A stretch of 64,000 nt of DNA, from assembly GCA_022447585.1 (NCBI GenBank), contig JAKVAR010000014.1, forward strand, positions 186,001 to 250,000. Reading direction: 5' to 3'. Below the pieces are notes generated by a model. That model was not told where the DNA came from and ran no database searches. It was given only the letters and a program-made list of their open reading frames with translations. The DNA comes from Crocinitomicaceae bacterium (GTDB lineage: Bacteria > Bacteroidota > Bacteroidia > Flavobacteriales_D > Crocinitomicaceae). Positions 51,787-61,696 of this stretch are shown here, piece after piece. The translations under genes were made by a program, and so were the position numbers. Within the stretch, counting starts at the first letter, position 1; each line of letters opens with the position of its first letter.

Positions 51787-53020
51787 TAACTCGAATAATT
51801 TTTTTTGAATTTTCTGAAGCAATTGCAGTTCTTCCAACGGTAAGTTGGTAACACCAATGAATGCATTTGTCATCGTGAATAACAAGTATGTTTTTCTTCG
51901 CTGAAGGACTAACTTTAGCGTCTTTAATGATGTCAGAGATGAGTTTAGATCCCTTCATGCCGATAGGTTTGATTCGATCACCATTTTTCCATTTACGAAC
52001 TTTTAAATCACCTGATAATTTATCTTTATCCAAGTAGATTGATTTCTTGTCAAACTCAGTAGGAAGCGATTTAACTTCTTTTGTCGAAAGTAAAGGCAGT
52101 TTGAACTTATGTTGAAAATCTAAAACAAGATAGTCTGTATCACTTATTAACCATGTTTCGCTCCAAGCTATTTTTTTTCCTTTTTCAGAATTAATGATCT
52201 TTTTGAAGTCTTCCAATAATGATCCAGGCTGTCCATTTTGTCTTAAGAATTCGATTAACTTATAGTCATCCAGTAGAGAAAGACTATGCATTGAAATTTG
52301 ACCGTACTGTTTAAAATCATTGGTTAGATTTTGAATCTCTGATTCAATAATTCCTTGTTTATTCTGAAATGCTTCAATTAGTGTTAATACGCTACTGTTT
52401 AATTCTGGAAGTTGTTTTCTTATTTCAGGAAGAATTACATTTCTCAGTTTATTACGATTATATTTGTTAGAAGCATTTGAAGTATCTTCTCTCCAATTGA
52501 TTTCTTCCTTCTTTGCAAACTGCTCAATTTCATTGCGCGAAAAATGAAGGAGTGGTCTAATTACGTGCTTATGCTCATTCAGCATACAAGCAAGTCCCAT
52601 GATTCCCGATTTTCGAGCTAAGTTTAGAAAGAACGTTTCTATTTGATCATCTTGGTTGTGGCCAAGTGCGATGTAATTGTCGGTATGTTGGTTTATAATG
52701 TGATGAAACCAATTGTAGCGAGCAATTCTTGCTAACTCCTGTAAGTTGCCTCCATTGTTTAATTCTTCTTGCAGGTTAATGTTTTTTTGTAGACAGGTTA
52801 TTTTTTCTCTTCGACAAAATGATTTTACAAATAAAGCGTCCAGTTCAGAGTCATTCCCCCTCAATTGATAATTCATATGGAGAACAGTGACTTTGAAACC
52901 TAACCTTTTTAAAGTAATAGCAAGAACAGTTGAATCTACACCACCACTACAAGCCACAAATATGTTCTTTCCTTGTAATCTGTTCCATTTTTCATCAATA
53001 TGGTTAATGATGCTACTCAT
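51776..53020 (-). CDS. tilS: tRNA(Ile)-lysidine synthase
   Basis: The 414-residue protein has the PP-loop SGGVDS (25-30) with VTVLHMNYQLRGNDSE near 45, ALGHNQDDQIETFFLNLARKSGIMGL near 116 and RPLLHFSRNEI near 155, ending with the C-terminal TilS domain (RKWKNGDRIKPIGMKGSKLISDIIKDAKV near 335). It changes C34 of the AUA-reading tRNA-Ile to lysidine and is usually essential. It begins 8 bp before the pabB stop on the same strand, so the two are translated as a pair; it overlaps the phosphatase gene end by 11 bp. Confidence 0.94.
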   Translation of the reverse strand: MSSIINHIDEKWNRLQGKNIFVACSGGVDSTVLAITLKRLGFKVTVLHMNYQLRGNDSELDALFVKSFCRREKITCLQKNINLQEELNNGGNLQELARIARYNWFHHIINQHTDNYIALGHNQDDQIETFFLNLARKSGIMGLACMLNEHKHVIRPLLHFSRNEIEQFAKKEEINWREDTSNASNKYNRNKLRNVILPEIRKQLPELNSSVLTLIEAFQNKQGIIESEIQNLTNDFKQYGQISMHSLSLLDDYKLIEFLRQNGQPGSLLEDFKKIINSEKGKKIAWSETWLISDTDYLVLDFQHKFKLPLLSTKEVKSLPTEFDKKSIYLDKDKLSGDLKVRKWKNGDRIKPIGMKGSKLISDIIKDAKVSPSAKKNILVIHDDKCIHWCYQLTVGRTAIASENSKKIIRVTTS

Positions 53021-54215
53021 TCATTTGGTCTAATATACCTTTGACTTTTATGTGGCATTCTTCGTATTCCGATTCTGGATCAGATTTAATAGTTATGGCT
53101 CCGCCTACTGGGCAGCTTAAATATTTTGTTTCCTTATTGTAAATTAATGTTCTAATTACAACGTTTAAATCAAAATTTCCATTAGGCTGAAGGTAACCGA
53201 TAGAACCAGAGTAAATCCCTCGCTTAAAATTTTCATGTTTTTCGATTAGTTTCATCGCGCTAATCTTAGGTGCTCCGGTCATTGATCCCATCGGGAACGT
53301 TGCTTTAAGGATGTCTGCAAAAGTTACATCTTTAGACACCTCACAAGAAATTGTAGAGATCATTTGATGCACGGTTTCAAATGTATGAATCCCAAATAAT
53401 TCATCAACTTTAACAGTATTTGGTTCAGCAATTCTAGAAAGGTCATTTCTGACTAAATCTACAATCATTACATTTTCAGCGCGCTCTTTTGGATCTTCTA
53501 ATAATGCTTTTTTTAGTTGTTCGTCTTCCTCAGGGCTTGCTCCACGTTGCTTAGTTCCTTTAATGGGCGAAGAGAATATTTTATTATCTTTTTTTAGAAT
53601 AAAGTTTTCTGGACTTCCACAGAATAGAATGAAATCATCAATATTCATATAAGAAGAATACGGCGCTTTCGTAATTGTATTTAATTTGAAGTATGTGTTT
53701 AACGCGTCTTTTAGTTCTACATTTTCTGAATAGAACTCTTGACAGTAATTCACTTCATAAATATTCCCTTGCTGAATTTCCTCTTTCAACAATTCAACCT
53801 TTTTCAAGTAGTCTTCCTTACTCGTTCTAGGTTTTAATTCATAAGCAAGAGGCGCATAATTCTGATCTATTTCTTTCTCAAGAAAATTCTGAATAAAGTC
53901 TATAGATTCTTCATTCTTTGTTCCTTGGGTGAAATTTAATTGTTCAGATTCAAATCGAACTACAGTTTCTGGAACCCATAATATAGCTTTCGGAAAGTTC
54001 ATGGTGTCCATGTTATTTGACTCTAAAGATTCTATATCATTTTTCAAGTCATAACTCAAGCACATAAATATATGTTTGTCTGAATGATTATCAATGAAGT
54101 TTTGAATTGAATTTATCGCGTCTGTTTCTGTAATTTTTAACATAGGACCTTCTCCAAAAGCTAGAATAGAGATGCCATTATTACTGTTTAAATAAGAAAC
54201 TGGAAATTGGTTCAT
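53013..54215 (-). CDS. pabB: Aminodeoxychorismate synthase component I
   Basis: The 400-residue chorismate-binding enzyme has SPIKGTKQRG near 216-225, where the Lys of PIKGT is the mark of PabB rather than TrpE (PIAGT). VMIVDLVRNDLSRIA near 250, FETVHQMISTISC near 280 and TFPMGSMTGAPKISAM near 310 follow, then YSGSIGYLQPNGNFDLNVVIRT near 345. It makes 4-amino-4-deoxychorismate for folate together with a PabA subunit encoded elsewhere; folK for the pterin branch is at 24307. It overlaps tilS by 8 bp. Confidence 0.92.
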   Translation of the reverse strand: MNQFPVSYLNSNNGISILAFGEGPMLKITETDAINSIQNFIDNHSDKHIFMCLSYDLKNDIESLESNNMDTMNFPKAILWVPETVVRFESEQLNFTQGTKNEESIDFIQNFLEKEIDQNYAPLAYELKPRTSKEDYLKKVELLKEEIQQGNIYEVNYCQEFYSENVELKDALNTYFKLNTITKAPYSSYMNIDDFILFCGSPENFILKKDNKIFSSPIKGTKQRGASPEEDEQLKKALLEDPKERAENVMIVDLVRNDLSRIAEPNTVKVDELFGIHTFETVHQMISTISCEVSKDVTFADILKATFPMGSMTGAPKISAMKLIEKHENFKRGIYSGSIGYLQPNGNFDLNVVIRTLIYNKETKYLSCPVGGAITIKSDPESEYEECHIKVKGILDQMNE

Positions 54216-54341
54216 ATAGCTAATTTAATGATACTGTATAGAATTGTTGTTAAATAATCGTTTAAATGATGAATTTTGACCTTTCCGTTTATCACAATAA
54301 GAATTATTAATGTAGCTTTAAGTCAGAAAAATCACTACCAA

Positions 54342-55658
54342 ATGTTTTACAATTTACTAAAGATACTATTGGGAATAGGGACAAAACTCTATTACAAAGA
54401 GGTGAAGGTGAATAATGTAGAAGGCCTTGATTATGACGGACCAAAAATAATCATTGCAAATCATCCTAATACACTTTTAGACGCTTGGATTATTGGTCAG
54501 GTAAGTAAGGAGAAAATCTATTTCATGACAAAAGGAACTTTCTTTAATACAGGGTTGAAAAAGTGGTTTTTGAGCGGTTTAGGTTTAATTCCGATTAATC
54601 GTGCAACTGAATCTGTTACAAAAGGGGTTTCGAATGCAGATTCATTTGAGATGTGTTATCGAATTTTAGAAGAAGGCAAAGTTTTGGTCGTTTTTCCTGA
54701 AGGGAATAGTTTTATCGCGCGACAATTGAGAGTCTTAAAGTCTGGGACAGCTAGAATCGCTTTGGAGGTTGAGAAACGAGGTTTAGCATCAAAACCAATT
54801 CGAATTATTCCTATGGGTTTAATATATTCAGAAGCCAATAAGTTTAGAAGTTCGGTGTTAGCAGTTGTTGGTGAGTCGATCGACCCTTCACCATTTTTAG
54901 AGGAGTTTAAAGAAAACTCAATTAAAGGAGCTAAAGGTTTAACAGAGGAGTTTAGAAAGAGTTTAGAGGGATTACTTGTTAATTCTACATCTACTGAACA
55001 CGAAGCGCTGGTTGAAGATATAGTACAGATTTTATCATCACAATATGTAAAGTCAGATAAAAAAGGAGTTGAGTTAGTCGCGGAGCAAATCAAAGAGACA
55101 CATGTAAAGATTAATGATATGTTGTCATCAAATCCGCAAAAACTGGACGAAATAGCTGGGCTAGTAAATAGAATTAAGAGTCAGTCCGAGCAGTTAGGGA
55201 TCAAGTCGGATTTTCTAGATAGAAGTTATAGGCCGCGCATGTTTGGACGACAGTTGATTCAATCCACTATGCTTTTAATTCTTGGTTTCCCCCTTTTTAT
55301 CTATGGTGCAATTCATAGTTTTTTGCCTTATAAGCTTACAGACCTTGTAATGCCTAAACTGGTCAAGGAACCAGAGTATTACGCTCCCATAGCAATTTTG
55401 CTGGGACTTGTTCTCTATCCCTTAACTTATTCAGGAATTCTTTTATTGGTTAATTATTATTTTGCATTGAATGGATGGGTGATGTTGCTTTATTGGTTAT
55501 CAATGCCATTGACAGGTTTAATTGCATTCAATTATTACAGATACACGGAACACATCTCATTAAAAACGAATTACATGTTTTTAATGCGTACTGAAAAAGG
55601 CACAATTCAGTCTTTGATCGAAAATAGAGACCGATTGAAAACGCTTATTTTTGAATAG
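54342..55658 (+). CDS. Phospholipid acyltransferase (PlsC-like), membrane
   Basis: The protein of about 438 residues has a PlsC-type domain near its N-terminus: IIIANHPNTLLDAWIIG (catalytic His and Asp), GLGLIPINR near 82 and VVFPEGNSFIAR near 118, where FPEG binds the phosphate. Three or four membrane helices occur near residues 315-400. It likely acylates glycerol-3-phosphate or a lysolipid in membrane lipid synthesis. I start at ATG 54342; an earlier ATG at 54276 would add 22 residues that do not look like the family N-terminus. It converges with the efflux operon by 14 bp. Confidence 0.85.
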   Translation: MFYNLLKILLGIGTKLYYKEVKVNNVEGLDYDGPKIIIANHPNTLLDAWIIGQVSKEKIYFMTKGTFFNTGLKKWFLSGLGLIPINRATESVTKGVSNADSFEMCYRILEEGKVLVVFPEGNSFIARQLRVLKSGTARIALEVEKRGLASKPIRIIPMGLIYSEANKFRSSVLAVVGESIDPSPFLEEFKENSIKGAKGLTEEFRKSLEGLLVNSTSTEHEALVEDIVQILSSQYVKSDKKGVELVAEQIKETHVKINDMLSSNPQKLDEIAGLVNRIKSQSEQLGIKSDFLDRSYRPRMFGRQLIQSTMLLILGFPLFIYGAIHSFLPYKLTDLVMPKLVKEPEYYAPIAILLGLVLYPLTYSGILLLVNYYFALNGWVMLLYWLSMPLTGLIAFNYYRYTEHISLKTNYMFLMRTEKGTIQSLIENRDRLKTLIFE

Positions 55659-56979
55659 CATATTCTAGACCAATCTTTCCTGTCATTTTATAAATCTCCA
55701 AATACGTGTCCATTCTGTTGAATAGGTTTTCGTAATGTTGAATCATTGTGTTTTGGTAAGTAGATTGAAAATTGGCTAAATCAATTGAATTGATTGTTCC
55801 AAGGTCAAATCGCTCTTCTGCAAGCTTAAATGCTTTCTTAGCATAAAGCAAGTTTTCTTTGGATATTGCAGCCAATTGAGATCTAACTTCATACAAGTCA
55901 ATTAGATTCTGAAGTGCACTTAAAAGTGACTTTTTCATATTTTCAACATTCATCAGAGCAATTTCCTCTTGAATTTTAGAAACTTCGACAGCTCTTTTGT
56001 TTTTCCAGTTATTGAACAGTGTATATCTCAAATTTAGATTTCCGTAATAAGAAAGGTTTTGTGTTTCAATTTCAAGTCCGCTATCCTTTAAATCTCGAAT
56101 TTTTGACCATCCAGGATTAACCCCGGCTTGAAAGCTTAATGTTGGATATAAGAACGAACGTTGTATTCCAGTTTGTGTATTTTGAAGTTCTAGTGAAATG
56201 TATTGGTTCTTTAAATTTTGATTATTTGAGAATAGCTCTTTTTCCGCGTTCTCAAAAGTCACATCTCCCACGGCTATATCAATTTTATCTGTCAGTATAA
56301 AGTCAGTATCCAGAGCAGATGTATCATTCATTAGTAAGATTAAGTTACGCATTGCATTCTGATAGGAAATGTCTTGCATCAAGTAGTTGGTACTATCTGT
56401 TAGGTATTGATTTCTAAACTGAAGTGCCTCCAATGAGTTTGAACTACTATATTTCTCTTTAAGCTCATAATACTGAAATCTCTTTCTAGAAATCGCCATT
56501 ATATCCGAAAATAGAATCATTCGATCTTTTTGTAATTGAGCCGTATAGTAAGCTTTAAGTACATCCTGAATTGTAGTTTCAATAATAGCGGTAGCGTTGT
56601 TTGAACTTTGTTCTTCCAGCTGTTGAAGACGTAGCTTAGACATTTTAACTCTGAATCCGCTAAAGATGTTCCAGTTTAAACTTAAAGAAGGGTTAATACT
56701 TTGATTCAGGATAACTCCTGGAGTAAAAGTGAAAGGGTTGTTTGTGTTATCCTGAATTATATTGTTCTGGCCAACAACTAAATCAACTGTAGGGAATAGT
56801 CCTGCTTCAGACCATCTATTATTTTTCTTTGTAATGTCAACCTGCTTTGCAGAAATCAAAATTTGATAATTATTCTCTAAGGCTGTGAATACAGCTTCAG
56901 TGGCAGTAAGTTCGCGCTGGCCATATACTATTGAGCCTACAAGAAGTATTGCTATAAGACTAGTTGTTTTCAAATTCAT
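55645..56979 (-). CDS. TolC family outer-membrane efflux protein
   Basis: The 444-residue protein has a signal peptide (cut near VYGQ, residue 20) and the repeated TolC helical hairpin pattern: LTATEAVFTALENNYQI near 24, then PTVDLVVGQNNI, IQDVLKAYYTAQLQKDRMI near 142 and YAKKAFKLAEERFDLGTINSIDLA near 378. The barrel-trunk trimer forms the exit duct. It overlaps the RND pump gene by 20 bp and is the last gene of the adaptor-pump-TolC operon. Confidence 0.92.
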   Translation of the reverse strand: MNLKTTSLIAILLVGSIVYGQRELTATEAVFTALENNYQILISAKQVDITKKNNRWSEAGLFPTVDLVVGQNNIIQDNTNNPFTFTPGVILNQSINPSLSLNWNIFSGFRVKMSKLRLQQLEEQSSNNATAIIETTIQDVLKAYYTAQLQKDRMILFSDIMAISRKRFQYYELKEKYSSSNSLEALQFRNQYLTDSTNYLMQDISYQNAMRNLILLMNDTSALDTDFILTDKIDIAVGDVTFENAEKELFSNNQNLKNQYISLELQNTQTGIQRSFLYPTLSFQAGVNPGWSKIRDLKDSGLEIETQNLSYYGNLNLRYTLFNNWKNKRAVEVSKIQEEIALMNVENMKKSLLSALQNLIDLYEVRSQLAAISKENLLYAKKAFKLAEERFDLGTINSIDLANFQSTYQNTMIQHYENLFNRMDTYLEIYKMTGKIGLEYAIQK

Positions 56980-59900
56980 GTTGATTCTCTTCTAATTTTA
57001 ATACTGGTTCGACCGATCTTGGGTCAATATTTTTTTCGCCTGTAGCTATCCATCTAAAATTTCTTTTCCATCCGTTCCACAATAGAATTGCAGAAGGGTA
57101 AAAGAATAAGATGAAAATTGTTCCAAATAATACGCCAAATGCAATGGAAGCTGCCATTGGGATAAGAAATTGAGCTTGCATACTTGTTTCCGAAATGATT
57201 GGAAGTAAACCGGCAACTGTTGTAAGGGATGTTAATATAATTGGTCTGAATCGAGATTCTGCTGCACCAATAGCCGCTGTTTTCACATCGTTTCCTTCAC
57301 GAATCAAATCGTTATATCTATCTAGGAATACAATGGCATCATTGATTAAGACTCCAGTAAGAGCAATCATTCCGAAAGCGGATAGAATTGATACTGGTAT
57401 ACCAATAAGTCCATGTCCTAAAATTGCACCTCCGATTCCCGCAGGGATTACTAACATGATCAAAAATGAACTGCTAACACTGTTGAAATGAAGTGTTAAT
57501 ATGATAAACATGATAACAAGACCAATAATACCAACATACTGCATTGAGTTACCTGTCTTTTGACTTCTTTCAAATTGTCCTAATCGTTTAGTTTGAATGT
57601 CTGGGTATGCCTGAACAATTTTAGGTAGGATTGAGTCTGAAACAACTTTATTTATACTTCCAACTTGATCTGGATCAACACATTCTGCATCAACCCGAAC
57701 GATGCGTTGACCATCTCTTCGTTTCAAAGATTCAGGAGCCCTTCCTAATGAGAAGTCGCAAATTTCTTTTAAGGGAATTGCTATACCGCTAAGAGACTTG
57801 ATTTTCATATCTTCTAAGTCTGATAGTGACTGGCGGTCTTCCATTGGATATCGAACCCAAATTTTTACTTCGTCTGTACCTATAATAACACGTTGAGCTT
57901 CTTGTCCAAAGAAACCTTGCCTTATTTGAGTCAGAACTTCATTTTTGGATAAGCCATAAATATCAGCTTCTGGTCTCATTTCTAAATAAACTTCATTCTT
58001 TCCAGGCGGCATATTGTCTTTAATATTTATTACACCATCCATATTTGCTAATTCTTCTTTGAATAGGTCTTTTGCCCCCATTAAACTAGATTCGTTCTGA
58101 GAAGTCAAGCCCACTTCAACTTCCTTTCCGAAGCGATTGAATCCACCAACATAGGTGTCCTGAGCAAGCTGTCCAACTGGAATAGAGTTAATTCTTGTAA
58201 TGATTCTATTCATTAAAGTATCAACGGGAGTCTTTGTGTTTTCTCCGTTAAAAAACACTTGAACCATTGACGCATGATCACCAGCTTGCCCAATATTCAT
58301 TGCAAAGCCTATATTACTAGAGAAGTATGTTAATAATGAATCACCGGATTCTTGAATTATTCTGTCATTTTCTTCAAATAAAATTCGAGTCGCTGTAGCA
58401 ACAAAATTTTCCGATTTCGCTTTATTGTCTCCAGGTTTATAGGCTGCTTCAATTGTAAAGAAGTCTGGTTGAATATCTGGAAAGAAAGTTGCTGAAATCG
58501 TTCCATTTCCAAGAAGTATAAACATTGTAATTGTAAATACAAATGGGAAGGCAAAGCCTAAACGGTACCATTTTGTTCTTTTGGTACCAACAATATTTTG
58601 AACAGCAACTTTGAACCAGTTATCTCGAATATATTTTATCCCTTTGTCTGCGCCTCCTCGAATTGTTTTTTCTGCCGGAGATTTAGCAAAGCCGTTAAAG
58701 AATAATAGCGCACCAATTATAATAACACAGAAAGGGAAGAGTACTAAGCCAAAACTCGCTTCGGCCGGTATTAATAGAATTCCAAAATAGATTATTGCTA
58801 ATCCTATAATCATAAATATTATCCCTTTTAGTATACTGTATTGAGTCGATTTTTCTTGACTCAACACTTTTTTATGTCCAAGGTGAGCGGGCAGTATGAT
58901 AAATGCTTCAAATAATGAAAAAGCAAGGCAGGAGATTACCACAAATGCCATTTCCCGCATCATTTCTAATCCTTCAACAAATAGCAATATTGAGAATGCT
59001 ATAATTGTTGTTAGTACAGAAGAAAAAACAGAAGGCAACACCTCCATTGTACCATCCAAAGCGGCTTTATGAGCAGATTTTCCTTTTTCAAAATGCGTGT
59101 AAATGTTTTCGGCAATAACGATCCCATCATCTACCAAAATTCCAACAACCAATATCATCCCAAATAAAGAAATCATATTAATAGACATTCCGTAAGGAAT
59201 ACCAAAAATGAACATTCCTAAAAATGAGAAAGGGATACCGAATGCAACCCAAGCAGAAAGTTTTAAATTCAAGAAAAGCCCTAAGAATAAAAGGACCAAT
59301 ACAAGTCCCATCATACCATTACTTGTGAGTAAATCAATCCTTTCATTTAACATGCTGTTGAATTCGAAGAAAATATTGAATTCAAATTCTGGATGTTGTT
59401 TGTTAAATGCCTCCTGATATACGTATAGTGCATCAGTGATTTTTTTGATGTCTTGATCTGTTGTTTTTTCAATTTGGAATGAAACCGCTGGTTTACCATT
59501 GTATTTTGCTTCTTGCGATCCTTCAGAATAACCCAAAACTACATCTGCCACATCACCAACTGTCACTTTTTCTCCTGATTGAGACGTTCGAACAATAATT
59601 TTAGAAATATCCTCTTCTGATGTTCCTCTGCTATTTGATCTTAGGTTCATATCTTGAACCCCACCGCGAATAACTCCAGTAGTGATATCGATGTTTTTTG
59701 TTCCAATTGCTAATGCAATTTCTTGCATGGATATGTTGTATCGAAGCAGGTCTTGTTCTCGAACATTGATACTTATTTCTTTTTCAGGAAAACCATTTTT
59801 TGTGATTTGAGTTATCTCTTTCGTGTTCATCAGATCACGCTCAACTTGAGAGGCAAGGTCAATGAGGTCTGTAATTTTAGATTCACTACTTTTTGAGGAA

Positions 59901-60334
59901 ACACCCACAAAAGCAACAACAGAACCCATACCTCCTGACTCTTCTTTATTAATAATCGGTTGCTCTGCGCCTTGCGGAAAGGAATTGATGGAATTTACTG
60001 AGTTCTCAACTTTACTTAATAGATCATCTAGATCGGTGTCTACAAACGCCTTAATGGATACTTGTGAAAAGTTCTCTGACGAAGTAGAATTTATTTCTTC
60101 AATTCCAGAAAGTCCTTTTACGGCTTGTTCTAGCTTAATTGTAACTCCTTCTTCCATTTCTGTAGGAGAGGCTCCAGGGTAAAAAACAGAAATAAAAATC
60201 TGAGTTGGTTCTAATTCAGGGAAGAAAGATCTCTTCATCGTGAAGATTGAGAATAAACCAAACATCAGAACAATCGCTATTGAGGCGTTACCCCAAATAG
60301 GTCGATTTATGAAAAATTGTATCACTTTTCTCAT
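56960..60334 (-). CDS. RND-family efflux pump subunit
   Basis: The 1124-residue protein has the RND layout: first helix IAIVLMFGLFSIFTM, a periplasmic pore domain, then a block of helices with GILVDDGIVIAENIYTHFEKG near 405 (proton-relay Asp pair), and TGVLINDAIVFLDRYNDLI near 970. A second periplasmic domain and the last helices, ending LFGTIFILFFYPSAILLWNGWK near 1080, complete it. It is about 75-90 residues longer than typical members because of an insert near 500-550 with two extra hydrophobic stretches (ILKGIIFMIIGLAIIYFGIL and FGLVLFPFCVIIIGALLFF). The transported substrate is unknown. It is the middle gene of the efflux operon. Confidence 0.93.
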   Translation of the reverse strand: MRKVIQFFINRPIWGNASIAIVLMFGLFSIFTMKRSFFPELEPTQIFISVFYPGASPTEMEEGVTIKLEQAVKGLSGIEEINSTSSENFSQVSIKAFVDTDLDDLLSKVENSVNSINSFPQGAEQPIINKEESGGMGSVVAFVGVSSKSSESKITDLIDLASQVERDLMNTKEITQITKNGFPEKEISINVREQDLLRYNISMQEIALAIGTKNIDITTGVIRGGVQDMNLRSNSRGTSEEDISKIIVRTSQSGEKVTVGDVADVVLGYSEGSQEAKYNGKPAVSFQIEKTTDQDIKKITDALYVYQEAFNKQHPEFEFNIFFEFNSMLNERIDLLTSNGMMGLVLVLLFLGLFLNLKLSAWVAFGIPFSFLGMFIFGIPYGMSINMISLFGMILVVGILVDDGIVIAENIYTHFEKGKSAHKAALDGTMEVLPSVFSSVLTTIIAFSILLFVEGLEMMREMAFVVISCLAFSLFEAFIILPAHLGHKKVLSQEKSTQYSILKGIIFMIIGLAIIYFGILLIPAEASFGLVLFPFCVIIIGALLFFNGFAKSPAEKTIRGGADKGIKYIRDNWFKVAVQNIVGTKRTKWYRLGFAFPFVFTITMFILLGNGTISATFFPDIQPDFFTIEAAYKPGDNKAKSENFVATATRILFEENDRIIQESGDSLLTYFSSNIGFAMNIGQAGDHASMVQVFFNGENTKTPVDTLMNRIITRINSIPVGQLAQDTYVGGFNRFGKEVEVGLTSQNESSLMGAKDLFKEELANMDGVINIKDNMPPGKNEVYLEMRPEADIYGLSKNEVLTQIRQGFFGQEAQRVIIGTDEVKIWVRYPMEDRQSLSDLEDMKIKSLSGIAIPLKEICDFSLGRAPESLKRRDGQRIVRVDAECVDPDQVGSINKVVSDSILPKIVQAYPDIQTKRLGQFERSQKTGNSMQYVGIIGLVIMFIILTLHFNSVSSSFLIMLVIPAGIGGAILGHGLIGIPVSILSAFGMIALTGVLINDAIVFLDRYNDLIREGNDVKTAAIGAAESRFRPIILTSLTTVAGLLPIISETSMQAQFLIPMAASIAFGVLFGTIFILFFYPSAILLWNGWKRNFRWIATGEKNIDPRSVEPVLKLEENQHEFENN

Positions 60335-60344
60335 AGTACTTAGA

Positions 60345-61463
60345 TTAACGCATTATTCCTTCGTATTTAACTTTCTTATCAACCTCATCTACTTGTTCTA
60401 AAAGAACTATTTGACCATCTGTTAATCCTGTTACAAAAACGGAGTCTGGCTTTGATCCACTAATCATTATGTCAATTAACTCAAGTTTGTTCTTTTTCAA
60501 TATCCAGGCTTGACTATTTTTAATTGCTGCCCTTGGCAATGTCATTGTTTCTTTTGTAGCTTCTTTGTTGATGGCAACGTTAACATACATGCCATTATAA
60601 ACCTTTTCTCCTTTGTGTGCTTTAATTGAATAATAAACGTCAGCAGATTGGGTTTGTTGATTAATTACATTAGAAACTCGTATAATTTTTCCTGAAGCAA
60701 TTTCTTTTCCGGAGGCATCTTGGAAGCTCGCTATACTTTTGTTTCTATATAGCTCTATGTCATCCATAGAAATTGGAACTTTAACTTCGAAATCACCGGT
60801 TTTTGCAATTTTCGCAATTTGTCCTCCAGGGTTAGCAATTGCTCCTGGTTCTGCATATGTTTGAATTACAGTTCCTGAGAATGGTGCAACATAAATGTAT
60901 TTCATCATTCGAGATTCCTGACTTTTCAAATTGTAATATTCTGTAATAATATTTCTGCTCGTCATAAACATGCGCTCTTTATTGTTTTTGAATGCTGGCA
61001 GTTCAGGAAGCATAGATTGAGGTTTTAGTTCATCCATAAATTTCAACCATTTAGATTTTTCTGAAGGATAATCAAGTTCAATATCAGGTAGAGCATTTAA
61101 AACTATGTTAGCTAAAGAAGATTTTCTTGCACTCAGCGAATAGAAAGCTTCTTCGTTGTTTACTTTATATAGCACCTGTCCTTTCGAAAAGTTTGTTCCA
61201 GGCTTCATTATGTCTTTTCCTTTTTCCAATTTTCCTTGAACTTCGAAGGAAACTATTATTTCAGAATTTGGAGAAATTTGACCGTAAGAAACTAAGGTCA
61301 TTTTTTTTATCTTATTCTTTACCTTTCTAACAGGAACGTAAATGGTGGATTGCTCCTCCTTAATCGTTTTTGAGAATTCTTTTTTGTTTCTTGAAAGAGA
61401 CATGTAAATTAATCCTGTTAGGACTAAAAATACAAGCATTAGTACAATTTGACTTCGTTTCAT
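60345..61463 (-). CDS. RND efflux periplasmic adaptor (HlyD/MFP family)
   Basis: The 372-residue protein has an N-terminal membrane anchor (about residues 5-24) and the adaptor domains in order: the lipoyl-like half from YVPVRKVKNKIKKM, FSKGQVLYKVNNEEAFYSL near 105-123, a short alpha hairpin about 125-180, the second lipoyl half YIYVAPFSGTVIQTYAEPGAI near 188 and a beta-barrel domain GDFEVKVPISMDDIELYRN near 225. It links the RND pump to TolC. It is the first gene of the minus-strand operon, 10 bp before the pump. A weak -7-like element TACCTTTA lies upstream. Confidence 0.92.
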   Translation of the reverse strand: MKRSQIVLMLVFLVLTGLIYMSLSRNKKEFSKTIKEEQSTIYVPVRKVKNKIKKMTLVSYGQISPNSEIIVSFEVQGKLEKGKDIMKPGTNFSKGQVLYKVNNEEAFYSLSARKSSLANIVLNALPDIELDYPSEKSKWLKFMDELKPQSMLPELPAFKNNKERMFMTSRNIITEYYNLKSQESRMMKYIYVAPFSGTVIQTYAEPGAIANPGGQIAKIAKTGDFEVKVPISMDDIELYRNKSIASFQDASGKEIASGKIIRVSNVINQQTQSADVYYSIKAHKGEKVYNGMYVNVAINKEATKETMTLPRAAIKNSQAWILKKNKLELIDIMISGSKPDSVFVTGLTDGQIVLLEQVDEVDKKVKYEGIMR

Positions 61464-61590
61464 TTCACTGGATATTAATAATCAATATAAAGGTACAATT
61501 TGATTGGGATGTAGGTTAAAAATGATGATGAATAGATGAATTTAAGTTTGGACTGTTTTTAAATGATGATGAGCAGGTTTTGAATGCTAT

Positions 61591-61621
61591 TGTTGATAAC
61601 TGTTGAAAAAAATGTTGATAA
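61591..61621 (+). repeat. Three DnaA-box-like 9-mers, possible replication-origin element
   Basis: TGTTGATAA occurs at 61591-61599 and 61613-61621, with the close variant TGTTGAAAA at 61601-61609. The reverse complement TTATCAACA differs by one base from the DnaA consensus TTATCCACA. The spacing of 10 and 12 bp is close to one helical turn, and the flanks are AT-rich. rsmG lies about 0.6 kb away, but no dnaA, dnaN or mnmG is visible here, so the origin role is only a candidate. The rest of the 61464-61696 gap holds no gene. Confidence 0.35.
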
Positions 61622-61659
61622 CCAAAAATAGCACCTTTAAAACGTCGTTATGCCTTTAT

Positions 61660-61667
61660 TACTTTTG
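61660..61667 (+). promoter_or_regulatory. Probable -7 element (TACTTTTG) of the 61697 gene
   Basis: The match to TAnnTTTG lies 29 nt before the start codon at 61697. Confidence 0.45.
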
Positions 61668-61696
61668 TAATAAGTATTTCAGTCAACCTAAAAGAA

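Noticed and set aside
54656..55093. Long minus-strand frame inside the acyltransferase gene
   Set aside because: It is antisense to a well-supported gene, rich in Ser/Thr in a way that mirrors Glu/Lys codons, with no promoter or family match.
59862..60182. Plus-strand frame of 106 codons inside the RND pump gene
   Set aside because: Antisense shadow; no support beyond lack of stops.
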